From NCBI RefSeq assembly GCF_016864015.1, contig NZ_CP045067.1:1895001-1959000 (forward strand): a DNA stretch of 64,000 bases, given 5' to 3'. Both the position numbers and the translations under genes were made by a program. A model generated the notes under the pieces. That model saw only the letters and a list, made by a program, of their open reading frames with translations, had not been told where the DNA came from and ran no database searches. Positions within the stretch are counted from its first letter, which is position 1. The number at the start of each line of letters is the position of its first letter. Positions 9,482-18,285 of the stretch are shown here, piece after piece. The DNA comes from Lacinutrix sp. WUR7 (lineage in GTDB: Bacteria > Bacteroidota > Bacteroidia > Flavobacteriales > Flavobacteriaceae).

Positions 9482-10645
9482 ATGAGTGAGCATTTTGAAA
9501 CCGAAGCAATTAGAACCCAAATAGAACGTTCCCAATATTTAGAGCATTCTTCTCCTTTATATTTAACTTCTAGTTATGTTTTTGAAGATGCAGAAGATAT
9601 GCGAGCTTCTTTTGCGGAAGAAAAAGAGCGTAATATTTACAGTCGTTATTCCAACCCAAATACCTCCGAGTTTGTAGATAAAATTTGCAAAATGGAAGGA
9701 GCGGAATCTGGTTATGCTTTTGCTTCCGGAATGTCTGCCATTTTTTCCACCTTTGCAGCCTTGTTAAATGCTGGTGATCATATTATTTCTGCAAGAAGTA
9801 TTTTTGGTTCTACACATGGATTGTTTACTAATTATTTGCCAAAATGGAATATTAATACGAGCTACTTCGATATTAATAATTTAGATGCTATTGAAGATTT
9901 AATTCAGCCAAGCACAAAAATTCTATATGCCGAAAGTCCGACCAATCCAGCAGTCGATATTTTAGATTTAGAACGTTTGGGAGACATCGCAAAAAAGCAC
10001 AATATTTTACTAATCATAGATAATTGCTTTGCAACGCCATATTTACAAAACCCGATTAAGTTTGGCGCCGATTTAGTTATTCATTCTGCAACAAAATTAA
10101 TAGATGGTCAAGGTCGCGTTTTAGGAGGAATCACCGTTGGAAGTAAGGAGTTGATAAAAGAAATATATCTATTTTCTAGAAATACAGGTCCGGCTTTATC
10201 TCCATTTAATGCTTGGGTTTTATCTAAAAGTTTAGAAACACTTGCAGTTCGTGTGGATAGACATTGTGAAAACGCAGAAAAAGTAGCGCTATTTTTAGAG
10301 TCGCATGCAAATGTGAATCTAGTGAAATATCCGTTTTTAAAATCGCATCCACAATATGAAATTGCAAAAAAGCAAATGAAAAAAGGGGGGAATATTGTCG
10401 CTTTTGAAGTTAAAGGAGGCATTGAAGCAGGAAGAAATTTTTTAAATAAAATTAAAATGGCATCACTTTCCGCAAATCTAGGGGACACCAAAACCATTGT
10501 AACGCATCCCGCTTCTACAACGCATAGTAAATTAACCGAAGCCAATAGATTAGAAGTTGGTATTACCGACGGATTGGTTCGTGTTTCTGTAGGTTTAGAA
10601 AATGTAGAAGATATTATTAACGATTTAAAACAAGCGCTAAATTAG
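9482..10645 (+). CDS. Cys/Met metabolism PLP enzyme (O-succinyl/acetylhomoserine sulfhydrylase or cystathionine synthase)
   Basis: A 387-residue PLP enzyme paralogous to metY but closer to the MetZ/MetB group: TSSYVFEDAEDMRASF, YSRYSNPNTSEF, SGMSAIFSTFAALL, the cofactor lysine in HSATKLIDGQGRVLGG, and THPASTTHSKL. It lies 21 bp after the metX-thrA fusion, so it probably uses acylhomoserine and sulfide or cysteine for the methionine branch. I cannot tell sulfhydrylase from cystathionine gamma-synthase by reading alone. Two such enzymes in one riboswitch unit suggest different sulfur donors. Confidence 0.85.
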   Translation: MSEHFETEAIRTQIERSQYLEHSSPLYLTSSYVFEDAEDMRASFAEEKERNIYSRYSNPNTSEFVDKICKMEGAESGYAFASGMSAIFSTFAALLNAGDHIISARSIFGSTHGLFTNYLPKWNINTSYFDINNLDAIEDLIQPSTKILYAESPTNPAVDILDLERLGDIAKKHNILLIIDNCFATPYLQNPIKFGADLVIHSATKLIDGQGRVLGGITVGSKELIKEIYLFSRNTGPALSPFNAWVLSKSLETLAVRVDRHCENAEKVALFLESHANVNLVKYPFLKSHPQYEIAKKQMKKGGNIVAFEVKGGIEAGRNFLNKIKMASLSANLGDTKTIVTHPASTTHSKLTEANRLEVGITDGLVRVSVGLENVEDIINDLKQALN

Positions 10646-10670
10646 TCTGTAAAATAAGTATCTTTGTAGG

Positions 10671-11081
10671 ATGCTTTCAAAGAAAACAAAATACGGAATT
10701 AAAGCGCTCACCTTTTTAGCTAAACAAGAAGGAAATACGCCTGTACCCATTGAAACGATTTCAAAAAGTGAAAATATTTCAAGAAAATTCCTGGAAAGTA
10801 TATTACTTAGCTTACGTAAAAACGGTTTTTTAGGATCTAAAAAAGGAAAATCTGGCGGGTATTACCTGCTAAAAAAACCAAATGAAATTCAAATGGTGGA
10901 TGTCATGCGAATTTTAGAAGGTCCCATCGCAATGGTTCCTTGTGTAAGTTTAAACTTCTACGAAAAATGTTCCGATTGTCCAGACGAAGCCTCTTGTGCT
11001 GTGCATTTGTTAATGATTAAAGTCCGCGATAATACATTAGATATTTTCAGAAATACGTCGCTTGCAGATTTAACGCGTTAA
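10671..11081 (+). CDS. Rrf2-family transcriptional regulator
   Basis: A 136-residue winged-helix regulator: SKKTKYGIKALTFLAKQEG at the start, the recognition region ENISRKFLESILLSLRKNG and the wing SGGYYLL. A cysteine cluster (CVSLNFYEKCSDC ... SCAVH, residues about 92-114) could bind an Fe-S cluster or sense thiols. It stands between the methionine genes and the cysH run, and the inverted repeat 80-100 bp downstream is a natural target, so control of cysteine/sulfide synthesis is the likely job (inference). A -7 box TATCTTTG (10659-10666) only 5 bp before the ATG implies its own, nearly leaderless, transcript. Confidence 0.88.
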   Translation: MLSKKTKYGIKALTFLAKQEGNTPVPIETISKSENISRKFLESILLSLRKNGFLGSKKGKSGGYYLLKKPNEIQMVDVMRILEGPIAMVPCVSLNFYEKCSDCPDEASCAVHLLMIKVRDNTLDIFRNTSLADLTR

Positions 11082-11145
11082 CAGATTATTAAAAATCCTC
11101 CAATATTTTTATCATTTTATTAGTGCTTAAAAAATATTTAAATGA

Positions 11146-11180
11146 TACATTTGTTTTATATTCCTAGTAAGTCGATAGGA
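11146..11180 (+). promoter_or_regulatory. promoter and candidate operator of the cys run
   Basis: TACATTTG (11146-11153) fits the -7 consensus. Nine bases after it an inverted repeat TCCTA (11162-11166) / TAGGA (11176-11180) covers the expected start site, which is where a repressor such as the neighbouring Rrf2 protein would act. The pairing with Rrf2 is inferred from position only. Confidence 0.45.
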
Positions 11181-11203
11181 GTTATAGATTAAAATGAAAT
11201 AGA

Positions 11204-11824
11204 ATGATAAAATTAGATATTGATACCTTAAATAAAGAGTTAAAAAATAAAACCCCAGATGAGATTATTCAATGGGCTTTAACTTTATCCAACAACAGAA
11301 TAGTAACTACCAGTTTTGGTAAATATTCTGCAATATTATTAAGTACCATGTCTAAGCATGATAAAGATATCAAAGTGATTTGGTGTGATACTTTATATAA
11401 TCAGCCAAGTACTTATGAGCATGCAGACAACCTTATTACAGATTTTAATTTAAAGATTAATAAGTATCAGTCTTTAAAAACGAAAGAAGAAATAGATGCA
11501 ACAATAGGTTTGCCAAATGTAGAAGATGATAATCATGCATTGTTTTCTGAAGTAGTAAAACTAGAGCCTTTCCGAAGAGCACTACAAGAGCATCAACCAG
11601 ATTTATGGTTTACAAATATTAGAGTTCGTCAAACCGAATTACGTGATAAAAAAGACATTTTGAGTTATAGTAAAGATGACATTTTAAAAATTAGTCCTTT
11701 TTATTATTGGACAGATTATGATTTAGATAATTATTTAGAAGTCCACAATTTGCCTAAAAACCATGGGTATTTTGATCCAATTAAAGCATTAGAGAATAGA
11801 GAGTGTGGAATACACTTACAATAA
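11204..11824 (+). CDS. cysH: phosphoadenylyl-sulfate reductase CysH
   Basis: A 206-residue reductase of activated sulfate to sulfite. The PP-loop is TTSFGKYSA, the substrate loop NIRVRQTELRDKKD, and the C-terminal ECGIHLQ carries the catalytic cysteine. The paired cysteines that bind the Fe-S cluster in APS reductases are absent (KLEPFRRAL is preceded by Val, not Cys-Cys), which points to the PAPS-using type. It heads the sulfite-reduction run. Sulfate-activating cysD/cysN usually found beside cysH are not in this window. Confidence 0.88.
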   Translation: MIKLDIDTLNKELKNKTPDEIIQWALTLSNNRIVTTSFGKYSAILLSTMSKHDKDIKVIWCDTLYNQPSTYEHADNLITDFNLKINKYQSLKTKEEIDATIGLPNVEDDNHALFSEVVKLEPFRRALQEHQPDLWFTNIRVRQTELRDKKDILSYSKDDILKISPFYYWTDYDLDNYLEVHNLPKNHGYFDPIKALENRECGIHLQ

Positions 11825-11836
11825 AGTAGAAAGCGT

Positions 11837-13930
11837 ATGGAAAGTTTTAGAACCGAAATAGAAAACCCAGTAGTTGAGCAAGATATTATTGACTTAGCCA
11901 ACAAAATTGAACTCTTTAAAGCAGGAAAAGTAGACGAAGAAAAATTTAGAAGTCTTCGTTTGGCAAGAGGAGTTTATGGACAACGCCAACAAGGTGTGCA
12001 AATGATTCGAATTAAACTGCCTTATGGTAAAGTTTTAAGCAATCAGCTACATAGAATTGCAGATGTTTCTGATGAATATTCTCGTGGAAGATTACACATT
12101 ACTACGCGTCAAGATATTCAAATTCATTATGTAGATCTAGATCGTACGCCACAACTTTGGGCAGCATTAGAAAGAGATGATGTGACACTTCGTGAGGCCT
12201 GTGGTAACACGGTTAGAAATGTAACCGCAAGTGAGACTGCAGGAATAGATGTGGACGAACCTTTTGATGTTTCGCCGTATGCGGATGCTATTTTTAAGTT
12301 CTTTTTACGTAATCCTATTTGTCAGGAAATGGGAAGGAAATTCAAGGTTTCTTTTTCTGCTTCCGATGAAGATACCGGATTATCATACATGCACGATTTA
12401 GGTTTTATTGCCAAAATACAAAATGGTGTTAGAGGTTTTAAAGTGATGCTTGGTGGCGGATTAGGTTCACAGCCAAGACATGCAGATTTGTTTTATGACT
12501 TTTTAGAATCCGATAGGATTATTCCAGTAATGGAAGGTGTTTTAAGAGTTTTTGATCGTTATGGCGAACGTAAAAGTCGTGCCAAAGCAAGAATGAAATT
12601 CTTAATAAAAGATATTGGATTAGAAGAATTTAAAAGACTTGTAGAAGAAGAGCAAGGTGCTATCGAATATAAAACGGTAGTAATAGATGCTAATGCATAT
12701 CCAGTTTCTACTCCAGTTACTGTAGAAGCGCCAAAAGTAGAAATCAAGAACCAAGAAGCGTATAATCTTTGGAAGCAAACAAACGTTATTCCACAAAAAC
12801 AGGAAGGATATTTCGCTATAGGAATTAAAGTCCTTTTAGGAGATTTTTATACAGATAAAGCAAGATTATTAGCAAGTTTAACAGAGGAATATGCCGCAGG
12901 AGAATTACGTTTGAGCCTGCGCCAAAACATATTAATTCCGTTTGTAAAAGCGGATTTGTTGCCATTTTTCTACCAAGAATTAGCCAAGCTAGGTTTTGTA
13001 GAAGCTGGTTATAATAAAGCGGTAGATATTACTGCATGTCCGGGTACAGATACTTGTAATTTAGGGATTGCAAGTAGTACCGGGATTGCAGATGAACTAG
13101 AACGTGTTATAAAAGCAGAGTATCCACAATATTTAAAAAATGAAGATTTAGTCATTAAGATTAGTGGTTGTATGAATGCTTGCGGACAACACAATGCCGC
13201 GAATATTGGTTTTCAAGGAATGTCTATTCGTACGCCAGATAAATTAGTTGCTCCAGCTTTACAAGTACTTTTAGGAGGAGGGAATAGAGGAAACGGACAA
13301 GGAGTTTTTGCAGATAAGGTAGTGAAAATGCCAAGTCGAAGAGGGCCGGAAGCGTTACGTAGAATTTTAAACGATTTTGAAGCGAACGGAAACGAAAAAC
13401 TGTTTGTCGATTATTACTTGCAACAAGGTGAAAAATATTTCTATGAAATGCTGAAAGACCTTTCGGATGCTACAAACCTAACACAAGAAGATTTTATTGA
13501 TTGGGGAACCAATGAAGCGTATGTAAAAGCGATTGGAATTGGCGAATGTGCAGGAGTTGTTATCGATTTAATTGCAACTTTATTTTTAGAAAGTGAAGAA
13601 AAAATAGAAACAGCAAAAGAGGCTTTGGATAATAAAGTGTTTTCTAATGCAATCTACTTTGCATATAGCTCGATGGTGAATTCGGCGAAAGCAATTTTAC
13701 TTTCCGAAAATATTTCAGTGAATACACAAGCAGGAATTATTAATACGTTTCAGGCCGAATTTGTAGAAAGCAATAAAATTAATTTAGGGATTTCTTTTTC
13801 CGAATTAATATATCAGATAAAAAATAATGCACCTACCGAAGCATTTGCGAAAAAATATATAGAAAACGCAACCGATTTCTTAAAAGAGGTTCGTGTGTTC
13901 AGAGAACAGGAAAAACAATTAGTAAGCTAA
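11837..13930 (+). CDS. ferredoxin-type sulfite reductase with C-terminal HEPN-like extension
   Basis: A 697-residue siroheme/4Fe-4S reductase that converts sulfite to sulfide. Two ferredoxin-like halves are visible (RGVYGQRQQGVQMIRIKLP, SRGRLHITTRQDIQ), and the cluster ligands lie in ACPGTDTCNLG (about residue 399) and SGCMNACGQH (about 442). The core ends near 540. The last 150 residues are an all-helical extension of HEPN type (ALDNKVFSNAIYFAYSSMVNSAKAIL). Nitrite reductase is the alternative for this family, but cysH, siroheme and cysteine genes on both sides favour sulfite. Confidence 0.9.
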   Translation: MESFRTEIENPVVEQDIIDLANKIELFKAGKVDEEKFRSLRLARGVYGQRQQGVQMIRIKLPYGKVLSNQLHRIADVSDEYSRGRLHITTRQDIQIHYVDLDRTPQLWAALERDDVTLREACGNTVRNVTASETAGIDVDEPFDVSPYADAIFKFFLRNPICQEMGRKFKVSFSASDEDTGLSYMHDLGFIAKIQNGVRGFKVMLGGGLGSQPRHADLFYDFLESDRIIPVMEGVLRVFDRYGERKSRAKARMKFLIKDIGLEEFKRLVEEEQGAIEYKTVVIDANAYPVSTPVTVEAPKVEIKNQEAYNLWKQTNVIPQKQEGYFAIGIKVLLGDFYTDKARLLASLTEEYAAGELRLSLRQNILIPFVKADLLPFFYQELAKLGFVEAGYNKAVDITACPGTDTCNLGIASSTGIADELERVIKAEYPQYLKNEDLVIKISGCMNACGQHNAANIGFQGMSIRTPDKLVAPALQVLLGGGNRGNGQGVFADKVVKMPSRRGPEALRRILNDFEANGNEKLFVDYYLQQGEKYFYEMLKDLSDATNLTQEDFIDWGTNEAYVKAIGIGECAGVVIDLIATLFLESEEKIETAKEALDNKVFSNAIYFAYSSMVNSAKAILLSENISVNTQAGIINTFQAEFVESNKINLGISFSELIYQIKNNAPTEAFAKKYIENATDFLKEVRVFREQEKQLVS

Positions 13931-13942
13931 ATTATTTGTAAC

Positions 13943-14725
13943 ATGAAAGAGAGAACAACACCAAAGTTAACCGTAGTAGGAGCAGGTCCTGGGGATCCAG
14001 ATTTAATAACTTTAAAAGCAATTAAAGCCATTAAAAATGCAGATGTTATTTTATATGACGCACTTGTAAATGCCGATTTATTAGAATACGCATCGCCAAA
14101 AGCAGAACTTATTTTTGTGGGTAAACGTCGCGGTTGTTATGCATACCAACAAGAGCAAATTAACGATTTAATTGTTGCTAGAGCAAAGTCTCACGGACAT
14201 GTAGTACGATTAAAAGGAGGAGATCCTTTTATATTTGGTCGTGGTGCCGAAGAAATTGATCATGTAAGACAGTTTGGTATAGAAACGTACATGGTTCCTG
14301 GTATTTCTTCGTCATTAGCAGTTCCTGCATATCAAGGAATTCCATTAACAAAAAGAGGAAGTTCTGAAAGTTTTTGGGTAATTACTGGAACTACAAAAGC
14401 ACATACTATTTCTAGTGATGTAGCACTTGCAGCAAAATCTACAGCAACCGTTGTTATTCTAATGGGAATGGGAAAACTAGAAGAAATTGTATCTATTTTT
14501 TCTTCGGAAGGAAAACAAAAAACACCAATTGCAATCATTCAAAATGGTACTACAAAAGACGAAAAGTTTGGTGTAGGAACCATAGAAACTATTTGTAATG
14601 TGGTTAAAGAAAAACAACTAGCAAATCCTGCAATAATTGTTATAGGAGAAGTAGTTGAAAAACGCGTGCAATTGGATTCTATTTTTAAAGAAGTGAATAC
14701 GCAACCAGAATTAATTTCTGCATAA
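13943..14725 (+). CDS. cobA: uroporphyrinogen-III C-methyltransferase
   Basis: A 260-residue SAM-dependent methyltransferase making precorrin-2 for siroheme. Signatures are VGAGPGDPDLITLKA at the N-terminus, VRLKGGDPFIFGRGAEE near residue 90, and VPGISS and GIPLTKRG in the middle. It lies 12 bp after the siroheme-using sulfite reductase, so it supplies that cofactor. The full-length single-domain form fits CobA/SumT rather than the CysG fusion. Confidence 0.94.
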   Translation: MKERTTPKLTVVGAGPGDPDLITLKAIKAIKNADVILYDALVNADLLEYASPKAELIFVGKRRGCYAYQQEQINDLIVARAKSHGHVVRLKGGDPFIFGRGAEEIDHVRQFGIETYMVPGISSSLAVPAYQGIPLTKRGSSESFWVITGTTKAHTISSDVALAAKSTATVVILMGMGKLEEIVSIFSSEGKQKTPIAIIQNGTTKDEKFGVGTIETICNVVKEKQLANPAIIVIGEVVEKRVQLDSIFKEVNTQPELISA

Positions 14726-14737
14726 GATTATTTTAAG

Positions 14738-15334
14738 ATGGAAGAGAGAAATAACTTATATCCAATATTTTTAAAAGTAGAACAACTCAACGTTCTTATT
14801 GTTGGAGGCGGAAACGTAGCATTAGAAAAATTAAGCTTTTTGCTAAAGTCTAGTCCGAATGCAAATGTGCAGATGGTAGCTCCTTTTTTTAGAGCGGAAA
14901 CCATTGCATTGGCCACAAAATTTGGCATTGAAATGATAAAAGGTATTTATAATAATGCGTTTTTAAGTAATAAACACATTGTTATTGCCACCACAGATAA
15001 TATCGATGTGAATATAGAAGTTTACGAAGATTGTAAACAAAGAAATATTCTAGTAAATGTTGCCGATAATCCGCCGTATTGTGATTTTTATATGGGTGGT
15101 ATTGTTACTAAAGGAAACGTGAAAATTGCCATTTCTACCAACGGGAAATCACCAACTACAGCAAAACGATTACGTCAGTTTTTTGAAGATGTCATTCCAA
15201 ATAATATTGATGATATGGTTAAGAATTTAAACGTTTTTAGAAAAACAATAAAAGGCGATTTCGAAGAAAAAGTAGAAACGTTAAACGAGTTCACCAAAGG
15301 ATTAATTAGTAAGAAAGAAGTACATCATGATTAA
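14738..15334 (+). CDS. precorrin-2 dehydrogenase / sirohydrochlorin ferrochelatase
   Basis: A 198-residue Met8/CysG-N-type protein: NLYPIFLKVEQLNVLIVGGGNVA is the dinucleotide-binding fold, and VADNPPYCDFYMGGIV and ISTNGKSPTTAKRLRQ are family blocks. It oxidises precorrin-2 and inserts iron to finish siroheme. Its 3' end overlaps the following reductase gene by 8 bp, implying coupled translation. Confidence 0.92.
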   Translation: MEERNNLYPIFLKVEQLNVLIVGGGNVALEKLSFLLKSSPNANVQMVAPFFRAETIALATKFGIEMIKGIYNNAFLSNKHIVIATTDNIDVNIEVYEDCKQRNILVNVADNPPYCDFYMGGIVTKGNVKIAISTNGKSPTTAKRLRQFFEDVIPNNIDDMVKNLNVFRKTIKGDFEEKVETLNEFTKGLISKKEVHHD

Positions 15335-16376
15335 AACAGATATATTAATAATAGGAGCAGGTCCAACAGGTTTATTTACAGTTTTTGAGGCAGGATTGCT
15401 AAAATTAAAGTGCCATTTAATTGATGCATTGCCTCAGCCTGGCGGACAATGTTCTGAGATTTATCCTAAAAAACCTATTTATGATATTCCTGGATTTCCA
15501 GAGGTTTTAGCAGGAGATTTAACCACGAATTTATTAGAACAAGGAAAACAGTTTGAACCTGGTTTTACCATGGGAGAACGTGCCGAAACTATCGAGAAAC
15601 AGGAAGATGGAAGTTTCATTGTAACGACTAATAAAGGTACGCAACACCAAGCGCCAATTGTTGCCATTGCTGGAGGGTTGGGTTCTTTTGAACCACGTAA
15701 ACCAAAGATTGAAAATATTGCATATTATGAAGAAAAAGGGGTAGAGTACTTTATTAAAGATCCAGAAGTATACCGAGATAAAAAAGTAGTGATTTCTGGA
15801 GGAGGAGATTCTGCATTAGATTGGAGTGTGTTTTTAGCAAATGTGGCTTCCGAAGTAACTTTAATTCATAGAAGAAATGAATTCCGTGGCGCTTTAGATT
15901 CCGTAGAAAAAGTGCAAGAATTAAAAAAGCTGGGTAAAATAAACTTAATCACTCCAGCAGAAGTTACCGCATTACATGGTAATAATAAACTGGAAGGAAT
16001 TACAGTTACCAAAGATGGGGAGAAAATATTGTTGGAAACGGATCACTTTATTCCGCTTTTCGGATTGTCTCCTAAATTAGGACCTATTGGAGATTGGGGG
16101 TTAGAAATTGTTAAAAATGCCATAAAAGTAGATACATTAGATTATCAAACAAATATTCCCGGTATATTTGCAATTGGAGATGTAAACACATACGAAGGCA
16201 AACTTAAATTGATTTTGTGTGGTTTTCATGAAGCAACTTTAATGTGTCAATCGGCATATAAAATTATTAATCCTGGTAAAAAGTATGTTTTAAAATATAC
16301 AACAGTTAGTGGTATTGATGGTTTTGATGGGTCACGTAAAGAAGCGCCAAAAGCAGTAGTCCAATCCATTAATTAA
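15327..16376 (+). CDS. thioredoxin-reductase-like NAD(P)H flavin oxidoreductase (ferredoxin reductase type)
   Basis: A 349-residue two-dinucleotide-domain flavoprotein: the FAD fold GAGPTGLFTVFEAG, PGGQCSEIYPKKPIYDIPG, the NADPH fold SGGGDSALDWSVFLA and GDVNTYEGKLKLIL. The CxxC redox pair of thioredoxin reductase is absent, which is the ferredoxin/flavodoxin-NADP reductase subtype. Its overlap with the siroheme gene and place in the run suggest that it feeds electrons to the sulfite reductase, directly or through a ferredoxin (inference). Confidence 0.88.
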   Translation: MIKTDILIIGAGPTGLFTVFEAGLLKLKCHLIDALPQPGGQCSEIYPKKPIYDIPGFPEVLAGDLTTNLLEQGKQFEPGFTMGERAETIEKQEDGSFIVTTNKGTQHQAPIVAIAGGLGSFEPRKPKIENIAYYEEKGVEYFIKDPEVYRDKKVVISGGGDSALDWSVFLANVASEVTLIHRRNEFRGALDSVEKVQELKKLGKINLITPAEVTALHGNNKLEGITVTKDGEKILLETDHFIPLFGLSPKLGPIGDWGLEIVKNAIKVDTLDYQTNIPGIFAIGDVNTYEGKLKLILCGFHEATLMCQSAYKIINPGKKYVLKYTTVSGIDGFDGSRKEAPKAVVQSIN

Positions 16377-16381
16377 TTTGA

Positions 16382-17110
16382 ATGATTTTTAACCTTCGTT
16401 TAAAAGAAGAAGTAGCAGTATTTACCAAAGATTTGTTTTATGCTTTATTCGAAAAAGAGGAAAAGCAAAAAGAAGAATTAAAGTACTTAAAAGCAGTTTT
16501 TTTGAATTTCTCAAAAGCACTTTCGGTGAAAGATAGTGAAGCTGTTTGGAATACTTTTTCTGATAAATTATCCTTAATTAAAAAGAATATTGAGTTAGAC
16601 GCCAAAGCAGCAAAAGATAATGATCCTGCTTGTAAAAGTTTAGAGGAAGTGTATTTAGCATATCCAGGTTTTCATGCTATTGCTGTACATCGCTTAAGTC
16701 ATGAGTTTTATAAATTGGATTTATATATTCTTTCTAGAATGATGTCGGAATATATTCATGGCATCACCGGAATAGATATTCATGCAGGAGCTACTATTGG
16801 GGATTCTTTTTTTATTGATCACGGAACCGGAGTGGTAATTGGTGAAACGGCAATTATTAAAAGTCAGGTTAAAATTTATCAAGGGGTAACTTTAGGAGGT
16901 ATTCAGGTTAAAAAAAGCTTGGCATCTACAAAGAGGCATCCTACCATAGAAGACAATGTTACTATTTATGCAAACGCTACTATTCTTGGTGGCGATATTG
17001 TGATTGGTGCGAATAGTATTATTGGTGCAAATGTTTGGATTACAGAATCTGTTCCAGCAAATTCGTTGGTAACGTATCAATCGGAAATTAAAATTAAGAC
17101 TAGAAAATAA
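16382..17110 (+). CDS. cysE: serine O-acetyltransferase
   Basis: A 242-residue enzyme making O-acetylserine. The helical N-terminal half ends in AYPGFHAIAVHRLSHEF; the C-terminal left-handed beta-helix has hexapeptide repeats with GIDIHAGATIGDSFFIDHG, HGTGVVIGETA, the family GGIQVKK loop and GANVWITE. It is of the longer EpsC type. It overlaps the cysteine synthase gene by one base (ATGA-type junction), so acetylserine production and use are coupled. Confidence 0.93.
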   Translation: MIFNLRLKEEVAVFTKDLFYALFEKEEKQKEELKYLKAVFLNFSKALSVKDSEAVWNTFSDKLSLIKKNIELDAKAAKDNDPACKSLEEVYLAYPGFHAIAVHRLSHEFYKLDLYILSRMMSEYIHGITGIDIHAGATIGDSFFIDHGTGVVIGETAIIKSQVKIYQGVTLGGIQVKKSLASTKRHPTIEDNVTIYANATILGGDIVIGANSIIGANVWITESVPANSLVTYQSEIKIKTRK

Positions 17111-18000
17111 TGATAGAAGGGAAATCGATAACAGACTTAATTGGTAATACGCCTTTAGTAGAAGCAACTCATATTTTGAAAAAGGAAGGTGTGCGATTGT
17201 TTTTAAAATTAGAAGGTAAAAATCCTGGTGGAAGCGTTAAAGATAGAGCTGCTTTTAATATGATTACCGAAGCTTTAAAACGTGGAGATATTAAAAAAGG
17301 AGACACTTTAGTGGAAGCGACAAGTGGTAATACCGGAATTGCATTAGCATTTATAGCACAGCTTTTCGGATTAAATATGGTGCTTATAATGCCTGAGAAT
17401 TCTACACAAGAACGTATTAAAACCATGCGTGCTTATGGCGCGGAATTAATATTAACTTCGGTAGAAGTTGGTATAGAAGGTGCAAGAGATTTAGCGATCC
17501 AACTAGAAAAAGAAAAAGGATATTTCATGCTGAATCAATTTGCAAATGAGGATAATTGGAAAGCACATTACAAAACCACAGGACCAGAAATCTGGAAAGA
17601 TACCAATGGAGAAGTCACACATTTTGTTTCTGCAATGGGAACCACGGGAACTATTATGGGCGTTTCTACCTATTTAAAAGAACAAAATAAAGACGTCGTA
17701 ATTGTTGGTGCACAACCTAAAGATGGTGCGAAAATTCCTGGAATTCGTAAATGGCCAGAAGCCTATTTACCAAAAATATTTAATGCTTCTAAAGTAGACC
17801 AAGTAGTAGATGTTAGTGAAGAAGATGCACGATTGGTTGCTAACCGACTAGCAAAAGAAGAAGGTGTTTTTGCAGGAATGAGTAGTGGTGGTTCTGTTGC
17901 TTCGGCATTAGAAATTGCAGCACAAATAGAAAAAGGAATTATTGTTGCTATTATCTGTGATATTGGGGATCGATACATTTCCTCAGATTTATACGAATAA
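17110..18000 (+). CDS. cysM: cysteine synthase (CysM type)
   Basis: A 296-residue PLP enzyme joining O-acetylserine and sulfide. The cofactor lysine is in NPGGSVKDRAA (about residue 42), the phosphate loop in EATSGNTGIALA, and GTTGTIMGVSTYLKEQ and GAQPKDGAKIPGIRKWP are CysM-like. DIGDRYISSDLYE closes the protein. It completes the sulfite-to-cysteine run. Confidence 0.93.
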   Translation: MIEGKSITDLIGNTPLVEATHILKKEGVRLFLKLEGKNPGGSVKDRAAFNMITEALKRGDIKKGDTLVEATSGNTGIALAFIAQLFGLNMVLIMPENSTQERIKTMRAYGAELILTSVEVGIEGARDLAIQLEKEKGYFMLNQFANEDNWKAHYKTTGPEIWKDTNGEVTHFVSAMGTTGTIMGVSTYLKEQNKDVVIVGAQPKDGAKIPGIRKWPEAYLPKIFNASKVDQVVDVSEEDARLVANRLAKEEGVFAGMSSGGSVASALEIAAQIEKGIIVAIICDIGDRYISSDLYE

Positions 18001-18053
18001 AAATTGGTTATCCTGTTTTTATTCCCTTAATTTACACTTTAATACTAGTTGTT

Positions 18054-18081
18054 AATTGAAATTATTACTGTAATTTCAATT
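18054..18081. repeat. inverted repeat upstream of the second SAM riboswitch
   Basis: AATTGAAATTA (18054-18064) and TAATTTCAATT (18071-18081) are perfect 11-bp arms around TTACTG. There is no T-run after it, so it is not an obvious terminator for cysM; an operator for the metH unit is possible. Confidence 0.5.
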
Positions 18082-18114
18082 GGTAAATGGTATTCGTTCT
18101 TAATCGTATTGAAT

Positions 18115-18230
18115 GTTATCACGAAAGGCAGAGGGAATAGACCCATTGAAGCCTTGGCAACCCTTTATTAAAAAGAAGGTGCTAAATTCTACTTTTTTCT
18201 GAATGTATTTTCAGGAATTAGACAGATAAC
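18115..18230 (+). promoter_or_regulatory. SAM-I (S-box) riboswitch upstream of split metH
   Basis: The same layout as the first switch: P1 GTTATC (18115-18120) with GATAAC (18225-18230), AAAGGCAGAGGGAATAGACCC, GAAGCCTTGGCAACCC, and AAGGTGCTAAATTCTAC. It controls the remethylation genes by S-adenosylmethionine. The hairpin after it (AAGTAA 18234-18239 with TTACTT 18245-18250, then ACTTTCC) is weak with a poor T-run, so the OFF state may work otherwise than by a strong terminator. Confidence 0.92.
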
Positions 18231-18285
18231 CACAAGTAATTCTCTTACTTACTTTCCTGATGACATTTATATAATTTAATATAAC

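Noticed and set aside
18231-18285. Strong terminator after the second SAM riboswitch
   Set aside because: Only a 6-bp stem and no proper T-run.
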